From: an uncultured Bacteroidales bacterium
GTDB lineage: Bacteria; Bacteroidota; Bacteroidia; Bacteroidales; UBA11471
Reading direction: 5' to 3'
DNA: 64,000 nucleotides
Assembly: GCA_947593515.1 (NCBI GenBank)
Contig: CANQDQ010000008.1
Span: 20,792 to 84,791, forward strand
Shown here: piece after piece, positions 35,146-44,444 of the stretch
Layout of the letters: each line of letters starts with the position of its first letter
Position numbering within the stretch: position 1 is the stretch's first letter
Notes under the pieces: generated by a model
Database searches by the model: none
Seen by the model: only the letters and a program-made list of their open reading frames with translations
Told to the model about the DNA's origin: nothing
Made by a program: the position numbers and the translations under genes

Positions 35146-38100
35146 TTATCGGGCGATAATCATCGTCTTGCCGTTCACGATGTAGGCGCCGTTCTGTAAC
35201 GTTTTGAGGGCGGCGGCATCGTCGGCTTGCAATACCAACACGCCTTGCAAATTATACACGGTTATGCGTTCGGCAGCTTGCTCTTGTTGCGTCTCCGTAA
35301 TAGCGGAAGATTCGTCTATCGGCAATATCTCTCCGAACTCGCGCCACCCTTCGGCAAGTTGATACTCATTTACCGATTCGGCAGGCACGTAAAGCGTACA
35401 GTTGGCACAATCCACATACTCGAAAGCAAAGCTATCCCCCCATTCATTTGTTACTACAATATTCACCGGTTTCGGATTATAGGCAGTTACCGACTTCAAG
35501 CTGTCGCACGACTCAAAAGCATAGTCGCCGATAGTAGTAACCCCCTTGCCTATCGTTACAGACTTCAAACCGTAGCAATCGGAAAAAGCACGGGCGCCGA
35601 TAGCGGTAACACTGTTGGGTATCGTTACCGATGTCAAACCGTAGCAAAACTCAAAAGCACCGTAGCCGATAGTCGTAACACTGTTGGGTATCGTTACCGA
35701 TGTCAAACCCGTACAACGGTCAAAAACTCCATAGCCGATAGCGGTAACACCGTCGGGTATGGTATATTGGCTTAAATCACTCGGAGCAAAAGCCACTAAC
35801 GTATCTTTTACAATAAGAGTGCGATTATCTTTCGATGCCAATTTTCCTTCAAATTTTTCCAATTTATCGCAATCGGAAAAAGCCTCCCTGCCGATAGTCG
35901 TAACACCCTCGCCTATCTTTACCGTTTTCAAGCTGTCGCAAGACCCAAAAGCAAGGTCGCCGATAGCGGTAACACTGTTGGGTATTGTTGCCGTTTTCAA
36001 ACCGCAATTGCAAAAAGCATAGTCGCCGATAGCGGTAACACTGTTGGGTATCGTTATCTCCGTCAAGCCTGAACAACCGTAAAAAGCATCTTCGGGAATC
36101 TGTTTGACATTCTCTCCGATATGTACCGTCGTCAATGCCTCACAATCGCTGAAACCTCCGCTTATACAGTTATCGGCATTAAACCAAACTTCTGTCAAAC
36201 CGTCGCAACCGGAAAATGCAGCGTAGCCGATAGTGGTAACACCCTTGGGTATCGTTGCCGTTTTCAAACCCTCGCAACCGGAAAAAGCTTCGTAGCCTAT
36301 AACTTTAACATCGTCAGGTATAGTATAAGAGGACAACCCGCTCGGTGCAAAAGCCACCAATGTATCGTTTACGACAAGACTCCGATGATTTATCGCAAAT
36401 TTTCCTTCAAAATTTTCCAATCCCGTACAACCGGAAAAAGCATAACTACCGATAGTAGTAACACTGTTGGGTATCGTTACCGTCTTCAAACCCTCGCAAC
36501 CGTAAAAAGCTCTGTCTGGAATCCGTTTTACCTTATCTCCGATATGTACCGTCGTTACAGAACGGGGGAAAACGCCCCTTATACAGAAATAGGCATTGAA
36601 CCAAACTTCTGTCATACTGTAGCAATCGGAAAAAGCATCGTAGCCGATAGTTGTAACACCCTCGCCTATTGTTGCCGTTTTCAAACCGCAAGACCTAAAA
36701 GCACCGGATCCGATAGTAGTAACACTGTTGGGTATCGTTATCTCCGTCAAGCCCGTACAATGGTAAAAAGCATCGTCGGGAATCCGTTTGACATTCTCTC
36801 CGATATGCACCGTTGCTAATGCCTCACACCACTCAAAACCTCCGCTTATACAGGAGTCGGCATTGAACCAAACTTCATTCAAACCTGTGCAACCGGAAAA
36901 AGCACTTTCGCCGATAGTATCAACACTTTCGGGTATCGTTACCGTTTTCAAACCGGTACACTCGGAAAAAACATTCCCCGCAATAGCGATAACGCCTTCA
37001 GGTATATCATAATTACTCAAACCGTTCGGTGCAAAAGCTTTCAAGGTATCGCTTACAACAAGACAACGATAATCGGGTGTTGCCAATTTTCCTTCAAACT
37101 TTTCCAACCCCGTACAACCGGAAAAAGCTCTTTCGCCGATAGTGGTAACGCTCTCGGATATTGTTACCGTCTTCAAACTCTTGCAACCGAAAAATACACC
37201 GTCAGGAATCCGTTTTACTTTCTCTCCGATATGTACCGTCGTCAATGCCTCACAATCGCTGAAACCTCCGCTTATACAGTTATCGGCATTAAACCAAACT
37301 TCCGTCAAGCTGTTGCAACCGTAAAATGCACCGTAGCCGATAGTCGTAACACCCTCGCCTATCGTTGCCGTTTTCAAACCGCAAGACCCAAAAGCAAGGT
37401 CGCCGATAGTAGTAACACTGTTGGGTATCGTTACCGATGTCAAACCCTTGCAATTCCGAAAAGCACCGTAGCCGATAGTGGTAACACCGTCGGGTATCGT
37501 TACCGATGTCAAATCATGGCAACCGGAAAAAGCCCTTTCGCCGATAGTCGTAACACCCTCGCCTATTGTTGCCGTTTTCAAACCGCAATCGGAAAAAGCT
37601 CTTTCGCCGATAGTCGTAACGCTATTGGGTATCGTTATCTCCGTCAAGCCCGAACAACCGGAAAAAGCATCTTCGGGAATCTGTTTGACATTCTCTCCGA
37701 TATGTACCGTTGCTAATGCCTCACACCCCTCAAAGCCTCCGTACGTACAAGAGTCGGCATTAAACCAAACTTCATTCAAACCTGTGCAACCGGAAAATGC
37801 ATAGCTGCCGATAGTAGTAACTCCCTTGCCTATCGTAACAGCCTTCAAACCCTCGTAACCGGAAAAAACTTCGTAGCCTATAACTTTAACATCGTCAGGT
37901 ATAGTATAAGATGACAACCCGCTCGGAGCAAAAGCCACCAATGTATCGTTTACGACAAGACTCCTATTATCGGCTGTCGCCAATTTTCCGTCAAATTTTT
38001 CCAAATTCATACAACCGTAAAATGCACCGTAGCCGATAGTCGTAACGCTATTGGGTATTGTTACCGATGTCAAACCCTCGCAACCGGAAAAAGCCCTTTC

Positions 38101-39264
38101 GCCGATAACGGTAACACCGTTGCCTATCTTTACCGTTTTCAAGCTGTCGCAAGACCCAAAAGCATAGTCGCCGATAGCGGTAACACTGTTGGGTATCGTT
38201 ATCTCCGTCAAGCCTGAACAACCGTAAAAAGCATCTTCGGGAATCTGTTTGACATTCTCTCCGATATGTACCGTTGCTAATGCCTCACAATCGCTGAAGC
38301 CTCCGCTTATACAGTTATCGGCATTAAACCAAACTTCATTCAAACCTGTGCAACCGGAAAATGCATAGCCGTCGATAGTGGTAACCCCCTTGCCTATCGT
38401 TACAGACTTCAAACCGAGACAATAAGCAAAAGCATGGGCGCCGATAGCGGTAACACCGTCGGGTATCATTATTTCCGTCAAGCCTTCGCACAAACAAAAA
38501 GCATTGTCGCCGATAGTGGTAACGCTATTGGGTATCGTTACCGATGTCAAACCCTTGCAATTCTGAAAAACACTCTCGCCGATAACTTTAATTTTGTCCG
38601 GTAGAGTATATTGGGTCAATCCGATCGGGGCAAAAGCTACCAATGTATCGTTTACGACAAGACTCCTATTATCGGCTGTCGCCAATTTTCCGTCAAACTT
38701 TTCCAAATTCATACAACCGAAAAAGGCATTTTCGCCGATAGTGGTAACGCTCTCGGGTATCGTTACCGTCTTCAAACCCTCGCAACCGGAAAAAGCAGCG
38801 GAACCGATAGTGGTAACGCTATTGGGTATCGTTATTTCCGTCAAGCCCAAACAACCGAAAAAAGCACCTTCGCCGATAGTGGTAACACTGTTAGGTATCG
38901 TTATCGACGTCAAGCCTTCGCACAAATAAAAAGCATTGTCGCCGATAGTGGTAACGCTATTGGGTATCGTTACCGTCTTCAAACCGAGACAATAAGCAAA
39001 AGCATAGTTGCCGATAGTGGTAACACCGTCGCCTATCTTTACCGAAACGATGTCATAACTATAACCACGCCATGGCGCGTAAAAATAATCTTCACCCATA
39101 GAACCCTTGCCGGAAATCTCAAGAGCACCGGTTTCGGTATTGAACGTCCAAGTAAGATTCTCACCATCGGCACCGAACTTGCCGGATACGATTTCGGCTT
39201 GCGCCGTTGCCGTTCCGCCCCATAAGAGCGCGGACACGACTAAAAACTGTAATCTCTTTTTCAT
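35146..39264 (-). CDS. Giant BspA-like leucine-rich repeat surface protein
   Basis: This 1372-residue protein has a signal peptide (first about 23 residues), a BspA-type N-terminal motif (LTWTFNTETGALEISGKG), then dozens of LRR_5 repeats of the form IPNSVTTIGDYAFxxCxGL. The C-terminus (ITVYNLQGVLVL to MIIAR) resembles a short T9SS sorting domain. The LRRs are grouped in higher-order blocks: an EVWFNAD..GGF..C..VHIG block occurs six times and a KFEGKLAT..LVVNDTLVAFAP block five times. BspA family members bind host matrix or other bacteria and are adhesins; that role is inferred here. A consensus promoter and a strong terminator make it a single-gene unit. Confidence 0.9.
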   Translation of the reverse strand: MKKRLQFLVVSALLWGGTATAQAEIVSGKFGADGENLTWTFNTETGALEISGKGSMGEDYFYAPWRGYSYDIVSVKIGDGVTTIGNYAFAYCLGLKTVTIPNSVTTIGDNAFYLCEGLTSITIPNSVTTIGEGAFFGCLGLTEITIPNSVTTIGSAAFSGCEGLKTVTIPESVTTIGENAFFGCMNLEKFDGKLATADNRSLVVNDTLVAFAPIGLTQYTLPDKIKVIGESVFQNCKGLTSVTIPNSVTTIGDNAFCLCEGLTEIMIPDGVTAIGAHAFAYCLGLKSVTIGKGVTTIDGYAFSGCTGLNEVWFNADNCISGGFSDCEALATVHIGENVKQIPEDAFYGCSGLTEITIPNSVTAIGDYAFGSCDSLKTVKIGNGVTVIGERAFSGCEGLTSVTIPNSVTTIGYGAFYGCMNLEKFDGKLATADNRSLVVNDTLVAFAPSGLSSYTIPDDVKVIGYEVFSGYEGLKAVTIGKGVTTIGSYAFSGCTGLNEVWFNADSCTYGGFEGCEALATVHIGENVKQIPEDAFSGCSGLTEITIPNSVTTIGERAFSDCGLKTATIGEGVTTIGERAFSGCHDLTSVTIPDGVTTIGYGAFRNCKGLTSVTIPNSVTTIGDLAFGSCGLKTATIGEGVTTIGYGAFYGCNSLTEVWFNADNCISGGFSDCEALTTVHIGEKVKRIPDGVFFGCKSLKTVTISESVTTIGERAFSGCTGLEKFEGKLATPDYRCLVVSDTLKAFAPNGLSNYDIPEGVIAIAGNVFSECTGLKTVTIPESVDTIGESAFSGCTGLNEVWFNADSCISGGFEWCEALATVHIGENVKRIPDDAFYHCTGLTEITIPNSVTTIGSGAFRSCGLKTATIGEGVTTIGYDAFSDCYSMTEVWFNAYFCIRGVFPRSVTTVHIGDKVKRIPDRAFYGCEGLKTVTIPNSVTTIGSYAFSGCTGLENFEGKFAINHRSLVVNDTLVAFAPSGLSSYTIPDDVKVIGYEAFSGCEGLKTATIPKGVTTIGYAAFSGCDGLTEVWFNADNCISGGFSDCEALTTVHIGENVKQIPEDAFYGCSGLTEITIPNSVTAIGDYAFCNCGLKTATIPNSVTAIGDLAFGSCDSLKTVKIGEGVTTIGREAFSDCDKLEKFEGKLASKDNRTLIVKDTLVAFAPSDLSQYTIPDGVTAIGYGVFDRCTGLTSVTIPNSVTTIGYGAFEFCYGLTSVTIPNSVTAIGARAFSDCYGLKSVTIGKGVTTIGDYAFESCDSLKSVTAYNPKPVNIVVTNEWGDSFAFEYVDCANCTLYVPAESVNEYQLAEGWREFGEILPIDESSAITETQQEQAAERITVYNLQGVLVLQADDAAALKTLQNGAYIVNGKTMIIAR

Positions 39265-39296
39265 AATCTATTTTGTTGGTTATTCGATTCTTTCCG

Positions 39297-39327
39297 CAAA
39301 AATATTTCAAGAAAATAAAAATTCAAA
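39297..39327 (-). promoter_or_regulatory. Consensus promoter of the giant BspA-like gene
   Basis: The minus strand reads TTTG (39327-39324), exactly 19 bases, then TATTTTTG (39304-39297), a perfect TTTG-N19-TAnnTTTG match, 33 bases before the start codon. Confidence 0.75.
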
Positions 39328-39418
39328 ACTTTTTACTGAAAATTTTTGGTTTCATTCGCAAAAAAAAAGGAATTGAGAAAATCGGAAACAAAATATTTTC
39401 GTTACCGGAAAGTTTGCG

Positions 39419-39426
39419 TATATTTG
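39419..39426 (+). promoter_or_regulatory. -7 box of the FtsB/DivIC-like gene
   Basis: TATATTTG lies 23 bases before the start at 39450. The -33 region has only TTTTC. Confidence 0.5.
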
Positions 39427-39449
39427 TGGGTACATTACAGGCGTATGGC

Positions 39450-39755
39450 ATGAAAGAATCGTTACGGAAAATATGGTCGCATCTGCGGCGCGTGCCGCTG
39501 TTCGTGTATATCGGAGGCGCGCTGCTGTTCGAGATGGCGTTTGTCGACGAAAACAGTTTCGTACAGAGTTATCGTTACAGCCGGCAGATTGCCCGACTGA
39601 AAGCGACTGCCACGCAATACCGCGAAGTGATAAAGAACGACAGCATACGCCTCGACGAACTGAAATCGAGCGACGAGAATCTGGAAAAATTCGCACGGGA
39701 AACGTACCAGATGAAAGGCAAAGATGAAGATGTATTCATCATCGTGGAGGACTGA
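39450..39755 (+). CDS. FtsB/DivIC-family septum formation protein
   Basis: The 101-residue protein is a short cell-division protein with one N-terminal membrane segment (about 16-32, PLFVYIGGALLFEMAF), a coiled-coil (about 40-80, with IARLKATATQYREVIKND) and the conserved terminal segment NLEKFARETYQMKGKDEDVFIIVE typical of Bacteroidetes septum formation initiators. In E. coli FtsB works with FtsL and FtsQ. The frame is open from 39273, but ATG 39450 gives the family length and follows a promoter box. A small membrane protein starts 3 bases later. Confidence 0.9.
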   Translation: MKESLRKIWSHLRRVPLFVYIGGALLFEMAFVDENSFVQSYRYSRQIARLKATATQYREVIKNDSIRLDELKSSDENLEKFARETYQMKGKDEDVFIIVED

Positions 39756-39758
39756 ACC

Positions 39759-40106
39759 GTGAAGCCGACCTTCATACAAAATATTCTGTTCCCCTGTTCG
39801 GCGCTGTTCCTCGTGGCGGCTGCCGCAGCATACGCATTCGTGGGCGAACGGGCGGTCGTGCCGTTTGCCATAGGAGCGGCAGGTATGTTCGCCGCCCGCC
39901 TCTTGCGGAGGTACAAGGGAAAAAATGTCCGCCTGCAACGGCTTTACCGACAGGAGACTTTTTCGTCGATGCTGTTTCTGGCGGCGGCATTCCTGATGTA
40001 TCGGACGGGCGGCTACGACTGGGTGGTGCTGTTCATCATCGCCACGGCGCTGCAAATATATACGGCGATTTTCATTCCGCGCGAAGAAGAGAAAGAAAAA
40101 CCGTGA
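39759..40106 (+). CDS. Small membrane protein of unknown function
   Basis: This 115-residue protein starts with GTG three bases after the stop of the FtsB-like gene, so the two are likely translated from one message. It has about four hydrophobic segments (starts near residues 10, 33, 72 and 88), a basic loop between the second and third (RLLRRYKGKNVRLQRLYRQ), and a charged end (PREEEKEKP). I do not recognise a named family. Its place suggests an envelope or division-linked role, but this is only positional. Confidence 0.7.
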   Translation: MKPTFIQNILFPCSALFLVAAAAAYAFVGERAVVPFAIGAAGMFAARLLRRYKGKNVRLQRLYRQETFSSMLFLAAAFLMYRTGGYDWVVLFIIATALQIYTAIFIPREEEKEKP

Positions 40107-40133
40107 TGCCGCTCTTGCAGCGGGGCAAAACAA

Positions 40134-40167
40134 AAACGGGAAGATTGAACATTCAATCTTCCCGTTT
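40134..40167. terminator. Bidirectional terminator between the small membrane protein and rplI
   Basis: A 15-bp stem (40134-40148 with 40153-40167), loop ACAT, is flanked by A and T runs. It gives a better T tract on the minus strand, for the ribosomal protein operon. Confidence 0.85.
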
Positions 40168-40186
40168 CTTATATAAAGAGAATGAT

Positions 40187-40645
40187 TTATTCTGCGGGAG
40201 CGTCTTCGCTGACTACGGCAAATGCTACATCGACACTTACCTCTTTGTGCAGCTTGATGGTAGCCTTGTAGGAACCGACTTCCTTGATGGCGTCTTTCAC
40301 CACGATGATTTTGCGGTCGATTTCGTATCCGGCGTTAGCGAGAGCTTCGGCTATCTGGATATTGGTAACGGAACCGTAAATCTTACCGGTAGAACTGGTT
40401 TTGGTGGTGATGGTGAGAGCTACGCCGGCGAGTTTGTCTGCCAAAGCCTGAGCGTCTTGTTTGAGCTTTTCGAGCTTGTGAGCGCGCTGCTTGTTGTTCT
40501 CAGCCAACTGTTTCAATGCCGACGGCGAAGCGATAACCGCCTTTCCCTGCGGAATGAGGTAGTTGCGTCCGTAGCCGTCTTTTACGGTTACGACATCGTC
40601 TTTATAACCTAAATTCAAGACATCTTCTTTCAATATAACTTGCAT
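40187..40645 (-). CDS. rplI: 50S ribosomal protein L9
   Basis: The 152-residue protein has the L9 N-terminal domain ([32 protein letters not shown]), the long connecting helix (about 40-75) and the C-terminal RNA-binding domain with GKIYGSVT. It binds 23S rRNA near the L1 stalk base. It is the last gene of the rpsF-rpsR-rplI operon, 24 bases after rpsR. Confidence 0.98.
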   Translation of the reverse strand: MQVILKEDVLNLGYKDDVVTVKDGYGRNYLIPQGKAVIASPSALKQLAENNKQRAHKLEKLKQDAQALADKLAGVALTITTKTSSTGKIYGSVTNIQIAEALANAGYEIDRKIIVVKDAIKEVGSYKATIKLHKEVSVDVAFAVVSEDAPAE

Positions 40646-40669
40646 ACTTGAGTCCTCCTGTTTTTTAGG

Positions 40670-40939
40670 TTATTTCATCATATCGGTTACGTAGGGCAGC
40701 AAAGCCAAGTGACGGGCACGTTTTACGGCTTGCGCGATACGGCGCTGGAATTTGAGTGAAGTTCCCGTAATGCGACGGGGCAGGATTTTGCCCTGTTCGT
40801 TGAGGAATTTTTTCAAAAACTCGGGGTCCTTGTAGTCGATATATTTGATACCGTTCTTTTTGAAGCGGCAATATTTTTTCTTTTTCACATCGACCGAGGG
40901 AGGGGTCAAATATCTGATTTCAGATTGTGCTTGTGCCAT
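40670..40939 (-). CDS. rpsR: 30S ribosomal protein S18
   Basis: The 89-residue basic protein carries the S18 core ([27 protein letters not shown], then [20 protein letters not shown]). It pairs with S6 on the platform of the small subunit. It starts 2 bases after the rpsF stop, consistent with coupled translation of partner proteins. Confidence 0.98.
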   Translation of the reverse strand: MAQAQSEIRYLTPPSVDVKKKKYCRFKKNGIKYIDYKDPEFLKKFLNEQGKILPRRITGTSLKFQRRIAQAVKRARHLALLPYVTDMMK

Positions 40940-40941
40940 GA

Positions 40942-41292
40942 TTAATTCTCCTTCTCTTCTTTTGATGATTTCATACTTCTTCTCTTGGCGGCGTATTCGG
41001 CAGCAAATTTATCCATCTTGAAGGTCAAGAAACGGATAACGCGCTCGTCGCGGCGGAAATTGACTTCAAGCTTTTTGATGAGAGCAGGCTCTGCATCGAA
41101 CTCCAACAATTGGTAGAAACCGGTAGATTTTTTCTGAATGGGATAGGCGAGTTTGCGCAAGCCCCAATTCTCCTCATTCACGATTGTCGCACCGTCTTCG
41201 GTGAGAATCGCTTTGAACTTATCTACCGTTTCCTTCATCTGAATATCAGACAAAACGGGAGTTAGAATGAAAACGGTTTCGTAATGGTTCAT
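40942..41292 (-). CDS. rpsF: 30S ribosomal protein S6
   Basis: The 116-residue protein begins [16 protein letters not shown] and contains the S6 patterns of that family ([38 protein letters not shown]). The C-terminal tail is basic and Lys/Ser/Glu-rich. The frame is open to 41352; ATG 41292 matches the family. It is the first gene of the operon, behind a perfect promoter. Confidence 0.97.
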   Translation of the reverse strand: MNHYETVFILTPVLSDIQMKETVDKFKAILTEDGATIVNEENWGLRKLAYPIQKKSTGFYQLLEFDAEPALIKKLEVNFRRDERVIRFLTFKMDKFAAEYAAKRRSMKSSKEEKEN

Positions 41293-41338
41293 AATGTTTT
41301 TGTTATTGAATCGGTTAATACTTGTTTCAATTGCGGGG

Positions 41339-41369
41339 CAAAGGTACGACAATATTTTTTATTTGCAAA
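41339..41369 (-). promoter_or_regulatory. Consensus promoter of the rpsF-rpsR-rplI operon
   Basis: The minus strand reads TTTG (41369-41366), 19 bases, then TACCTTTG (41346-41339), a perfect TTTG-N19-TAnnTTTG match, giving a leader of roughly 40 bases. Confidence 0.8.
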
Positions 41370-41417
41370 CGAGCGGCACACTTTTTTTCAGTCATTTCTT
41401 GCGAGTGGGAATAAAAG

Positions 41418-41452
41418 AGGCGGGAATCCGCTCCGGAGAGGGATTCCCGCCT
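41418..41452 (-). terminator. Terminator of the M16 peptidase gene
   Basis: An 11-12-bp stem (41418-41429 with 41441-41452) encloses an 11-base loop. On the minus strand it is followed by CTCTTTTATT, a moderate T tract. Confidence 0.75.
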
Positions 41453-41473
41453 TGACAATTCGATATTCAGAGA

Positions 41474-44296
41474 TTATTGACGCTCGACGCCATAACGAAT
41501 AATTTTTATTTTATCGGGCGAGGAGATGATTTTCTTGGCAAGTTTTTGCACATCTTCCACCGTTATCTTTTCGAGTGTAGGCAGATAATCATCGGCAGTG
41601 TACATACCGGTCGTATAGTAGCTGACAAGCTGCGAGAGCCAATAGCTGTTTTCCTTGATGCTGTTTTGGTAACTCTTCACCATGAAGGTTTTTACCTTGT
41701 CGAAAGTTTCCTGCGCAGGACCTTCTTCACTGACTTTCACCAGTTCGGCGATGGTACGATCGGAAAGGCGGGCAGCCATTTCGGCATTGGTGTCGAACTG
41801 TATGGTATAAGTCCAGCGACCTTTGGGACGCAGCGACAAGTCGCCGCCGGTAGATACGCCGTAAGTGCCGCCCTCCTCCTCACGAATGGTTTCGGTGTAA
41901 ACCACCTCCATGACTTGGGAGAGTATCGACATAATCATTCTGTTTTTCAAATTGTATTTTTCTTTTCCGGCATAGGAAATATATACCATTGTCTTCGGCG
42001 ACTCCATAGGCTGCTCGAATACCGATTCGCGATAACCGGTACGCGGTTTCGGCAAGGCTTTTTCGTTGGCTTTTTCGTGTTTGCCGGTGGAGGGCAGCGC
42101 ACCGATGTACTGCTCTATAAGGGGCAGCGCCTTATCTTTGTCGATGTTTCCGATAAAGATAAACGTGAAGTCGGCAGCATTGTTCAGACGTTGGCTGAAC
42201 AGGTCGAGCGTATGGAGGTAATCGACGCGGTCGAGGTCGGCTTGGGTAAAGCGGCGGGCACGCGGGTGATCGCCGTATGAGAGATAAGAGAGCGTGTCGG
42301 AAATGGGACGCATGGGGTCGCTCTCGGAGAGTTTCAACGAATTGCTCATACGGCTTTTCCATGCGACGAACAAGGCGCTGTCGGCACGCACGGTGGTGAA
42401 ACGCAAGTAGGTAAGTTGCAGCAATTTTTCAAAATCTTTCACATTGCTGCTTCCGGTAACCGTTTCATTGTAAGTGCTTATCGAAGCCGATGCACTGGCT
42501 TGTACTCCGCTAAGCTGCTTCATCAAATCCTTCGGACTGAAATCGCCCAGACCGCCTATCGATGCCAGCGTGTTCATTACCGAGAAATTGGATAGCTCGG
42601 AAAGGTCGAACAAGGAATTTCCTCCCTCACTCACAGCATACATACTTATTTCATCGGCTTTGAAGTCGGTCGTCTTTATCACTACTTTCGCACCGTTGGA
42701 GAGGGTGTATTCCGTAGCGTCGAGTTTTTTGTTCTCTTTCGTTTTCACGACACTGCCTTTCGTGGGCATCTGCGCAATCAAGGGACGTTGCGTATATTCT
42801 TCTTCGTAAGGCGACACGGCGGTCTGCCATGCGGCAGCGTAGGCATTCAAAAGTTCTTCCGATGAAGGCATATTGCTGTTTTCGCTTTCTTCGCCTTTCA
42901 TGACGAATGAAATGTTTTTGCCGTCGGCGGGGAAGAAATTGCGGAAATGAGCATCGAGTTCCTGCAACGAAACGGTGGGTATCATTTCGTTGTAGAGTTC
43001 ATAGAAATATTCTTCGGAGAGCTGCGGCTCCTTGTAGAGGAAATGTTGCAGTGCCATATTCACGAAAGTGGGATTTTTGCGGGTGGCACGTTCGTTGTAG
43101 CCGCGCTCCACCGACGACGACAGCTCGGCAACAGCACGGTCGAGCTCAGCTTGCGTGAAACCGTATTGAAGCGCCTGTTTGGTGGCGGCTATCATCGCAT
43201 CGAGGGCAGGACGCCACATTCCCGTTTTATAGAACGTGGTAAGGATATACGCCTTGCGCGTGAAAGCGATGTAATAATCATCGACCGATGCCGACGCCGA
43301 GAGGAAAGGCGGTTCGGCGACCTGTGTCAATTCTGCATAACGAGCGTTGAGCATCAAGGAAATAAGTGCGCGCACCACGTCGGTACGGACGGCTTCCATC
43401 GTCATGGAGGCACCCTCCGGCTCTACCGGCAGTTTATAGTATATCTGCAACATATTGGCTTGCGCCTCCTTGTCGGAAACGATTGCCACCAAAGGCTCGT
43501 CGTTGTCGGGTATCTGCACGTAGTTTCTCACGGCGGCATTCACCGGAGCGGGCACGTCGCGCCAGAGTTCTTTGATTTTTGCCTCGACCTTATCGACATC
43601 GACATCGCCCACCACGATGATGGCTTGCAGGTCGGGACGATACCATTTGTGATAATAGTCGCGAATCGCCTGATAGGGGAAATTATCGACCACCTCCATC
43701 AAACCGATGGGAAGGCGGTTGCCGTAACGACTGCTATCAGGATAGAGCGTAGATATGATGGCTTCGAGCATACGCAGGTCGGCGGAGTTGCGGGTGCGCC
43801 ACTCTTCGTGAATGACTTTCCGCTCGGCGTCGATTTCTTCCTCTTCGAGAGCAATAGCCGACGCCCAATCGTGCAGTATCAGCAGGCAAGAGTCGATAAG
43901 CCCCTCGCGAGCAGGCACTTCGGAAATGTTATAAACAGTTTCGTCGATAGAGGTGTAGGCGTTGAGATTCACGCCGAATTTCACGCCGTTCTTTTCGAGA
44001 TAATCGATCATGGTTTTGCCCGGATAATTCGTAGTACCGTTGAAAGCCATGTGTTCGAGGAAATGCGCCAATCCGCGCTGCGGCTCTTCTTCGAGAATGG
44101 AACCTACACGCTGGGCGATGTAAAATTCCACACGGTCGGCAGGAAGCTCGTTATGGCAAATATAATACGTAAGCCCGTTATCGAGCTTTCCCATACGGAT
44201 TGCGGGGTCGAGGGTCTCTTTGAGCTGCGCCGGCAAAAGCATCGGCGCACACAAGAGTATGCCCGCCAGAATTTGTTTCATGAAATTTTTTGTCAT
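41474..44296 (-). CDS. M16-family zinc peptidase (insulinase-like), exported
   Basis: This 940-residue protein has a signal peptide (cleavage near residue 23, LLPAQ) and the inverted zinc motif HFLEH (78-82, catalytic Glu81), with the distal Glu in the helix containing ERKVIHEEW (about 150-160). The length indicates the fused four-domain pitrilysin form, with an active N-terminal and an inactive C-terminal half. It should degrade peptides in the periplasm. The frame opens at 44383, but ATG 44296 is preferred because the signal peptide then begins near the start; ATG 44281 is also possible. It is transcribed alone, upstream of the ribosomal operon. Confidence 0.92.
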   Translation of the reverse strand: MTKNFMKQILAGILLCAPMLLPAQLKETLDPAIRMGKLDNGLTYYICHNELPADRVEFYIAQRVGSILEEEPQRGLAHFLEHMAFNGTTNYPGKTMIDYLEKNGVKFGVNLNAYTSIDETVYNISEVPAREGLIDSCLLILHDWASAIALEEEEIDAERKVIHEEWRTRNSADLRMLEAIISTLYPDSSRYGNRLPIGLMEVVDNFPYQAIRDYYHKWYRPDLQAIIVVGDVDVDKVEAKIKELWRDVPAPVNAAVRNYVQIPDNDEPLVAIVSDKEAQANMLQIYYKLPVEPEGASMTMEAVRTDVVRALISLMLNARYAELTQVAEPPFLSASASVDDYYIAFTRKAYILTTFYKTGMWRPALDAMIAATKQALQYGFTQAELDRAVAELSSSVERGYNERATRKNPTFVNMALQHFLYKEPQLSEEYFYELYNEMIPTVSLQELDAHFRNFFPADGKNISFVMKGEESENSNMPSSEELLNAYAAAWQTAVSPYEEEYTQRPLIAQMPTKGSVVKTKENKKLDATEYTLSNGAKVVIKTTDFKADEISMYAVSEGGNSLFDLSELSNFSVMNTLASIGGLGDFSPKDLMKQLSGVQASASASISTYNETVTGSSNVKDFEKLLQLTYLRFTTVRADSALFVAWKSRMSNSLKLSESDPMRPISDTLSYLSYGDHPRARRFTQADLDRVDYLHTLDLFSQRLNNAADFTFIFIGNIDKDKALPLIEQYIGALPSTGKHEKANEKALPKPRTGYRESVFEQPMESPKTMVYISYAGKEKYNLKNRMIMSILSQVMEVVYTETIREEEGGTYGVSTGGDLSLRPKGRWTYTIQFDTNAEMAARLSDRTIAELVKVSEEGPAQETFDKVKTFMVKSYQNSIKENSYWLSQLVSYYTTGMYTADDYLPTLEKITVEDVQKLAKKIISSPDKIKIIRYGVERQ

Positions 44297-44337
44297 ATTC
44301 GGTTCTTTTAGGATTATTTTCATTTTCAAATATAAAA

Positions 44338-44368
44338 GGGATATGAGAGATAGAACTCTGCATATCCC
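44338..44368 (-). promoter_or_regulatory. 5' leader hairpin of the M16 peptidase gene
   Basis: An 8-bp stem (44338-44345 with 44361-44368) continues into a 4-bp inner stem past a one-base bulge. It lies just downstream of the -7 box at 44381-44388 (TACCTTTG on the minus strand), so it would form near the 5' end of the mRNA. Confidence 0.5.
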
Positions 44369-44380
44369 CTTTACGGCGGT

Positions 44381-44388
44381 CAAAGGTA
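44381..44388 (-). promoter_or_regulatory. -7 box of the M16 peptidase gene
   Basis: The minus strand reads TACCTTTG, a consensus -7 element about 85 bases before the start codon. No TTTG -33 element is seen at the normal distance. Confidence 0.5.
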
Positions 44389-44444
44389 CGAATATCGTCG
44401 TGATTTCGATAACTGTTTATAATAAGAGTTGTTAAAAAACGGGC

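Noticed and set aside
35146..39264. Repeated 20-40 base units that resemble a CRISPR array.
   Set aside because: The units are in frame, encode BspA leucine-rich repeats, vary in length and lack unique spacers.
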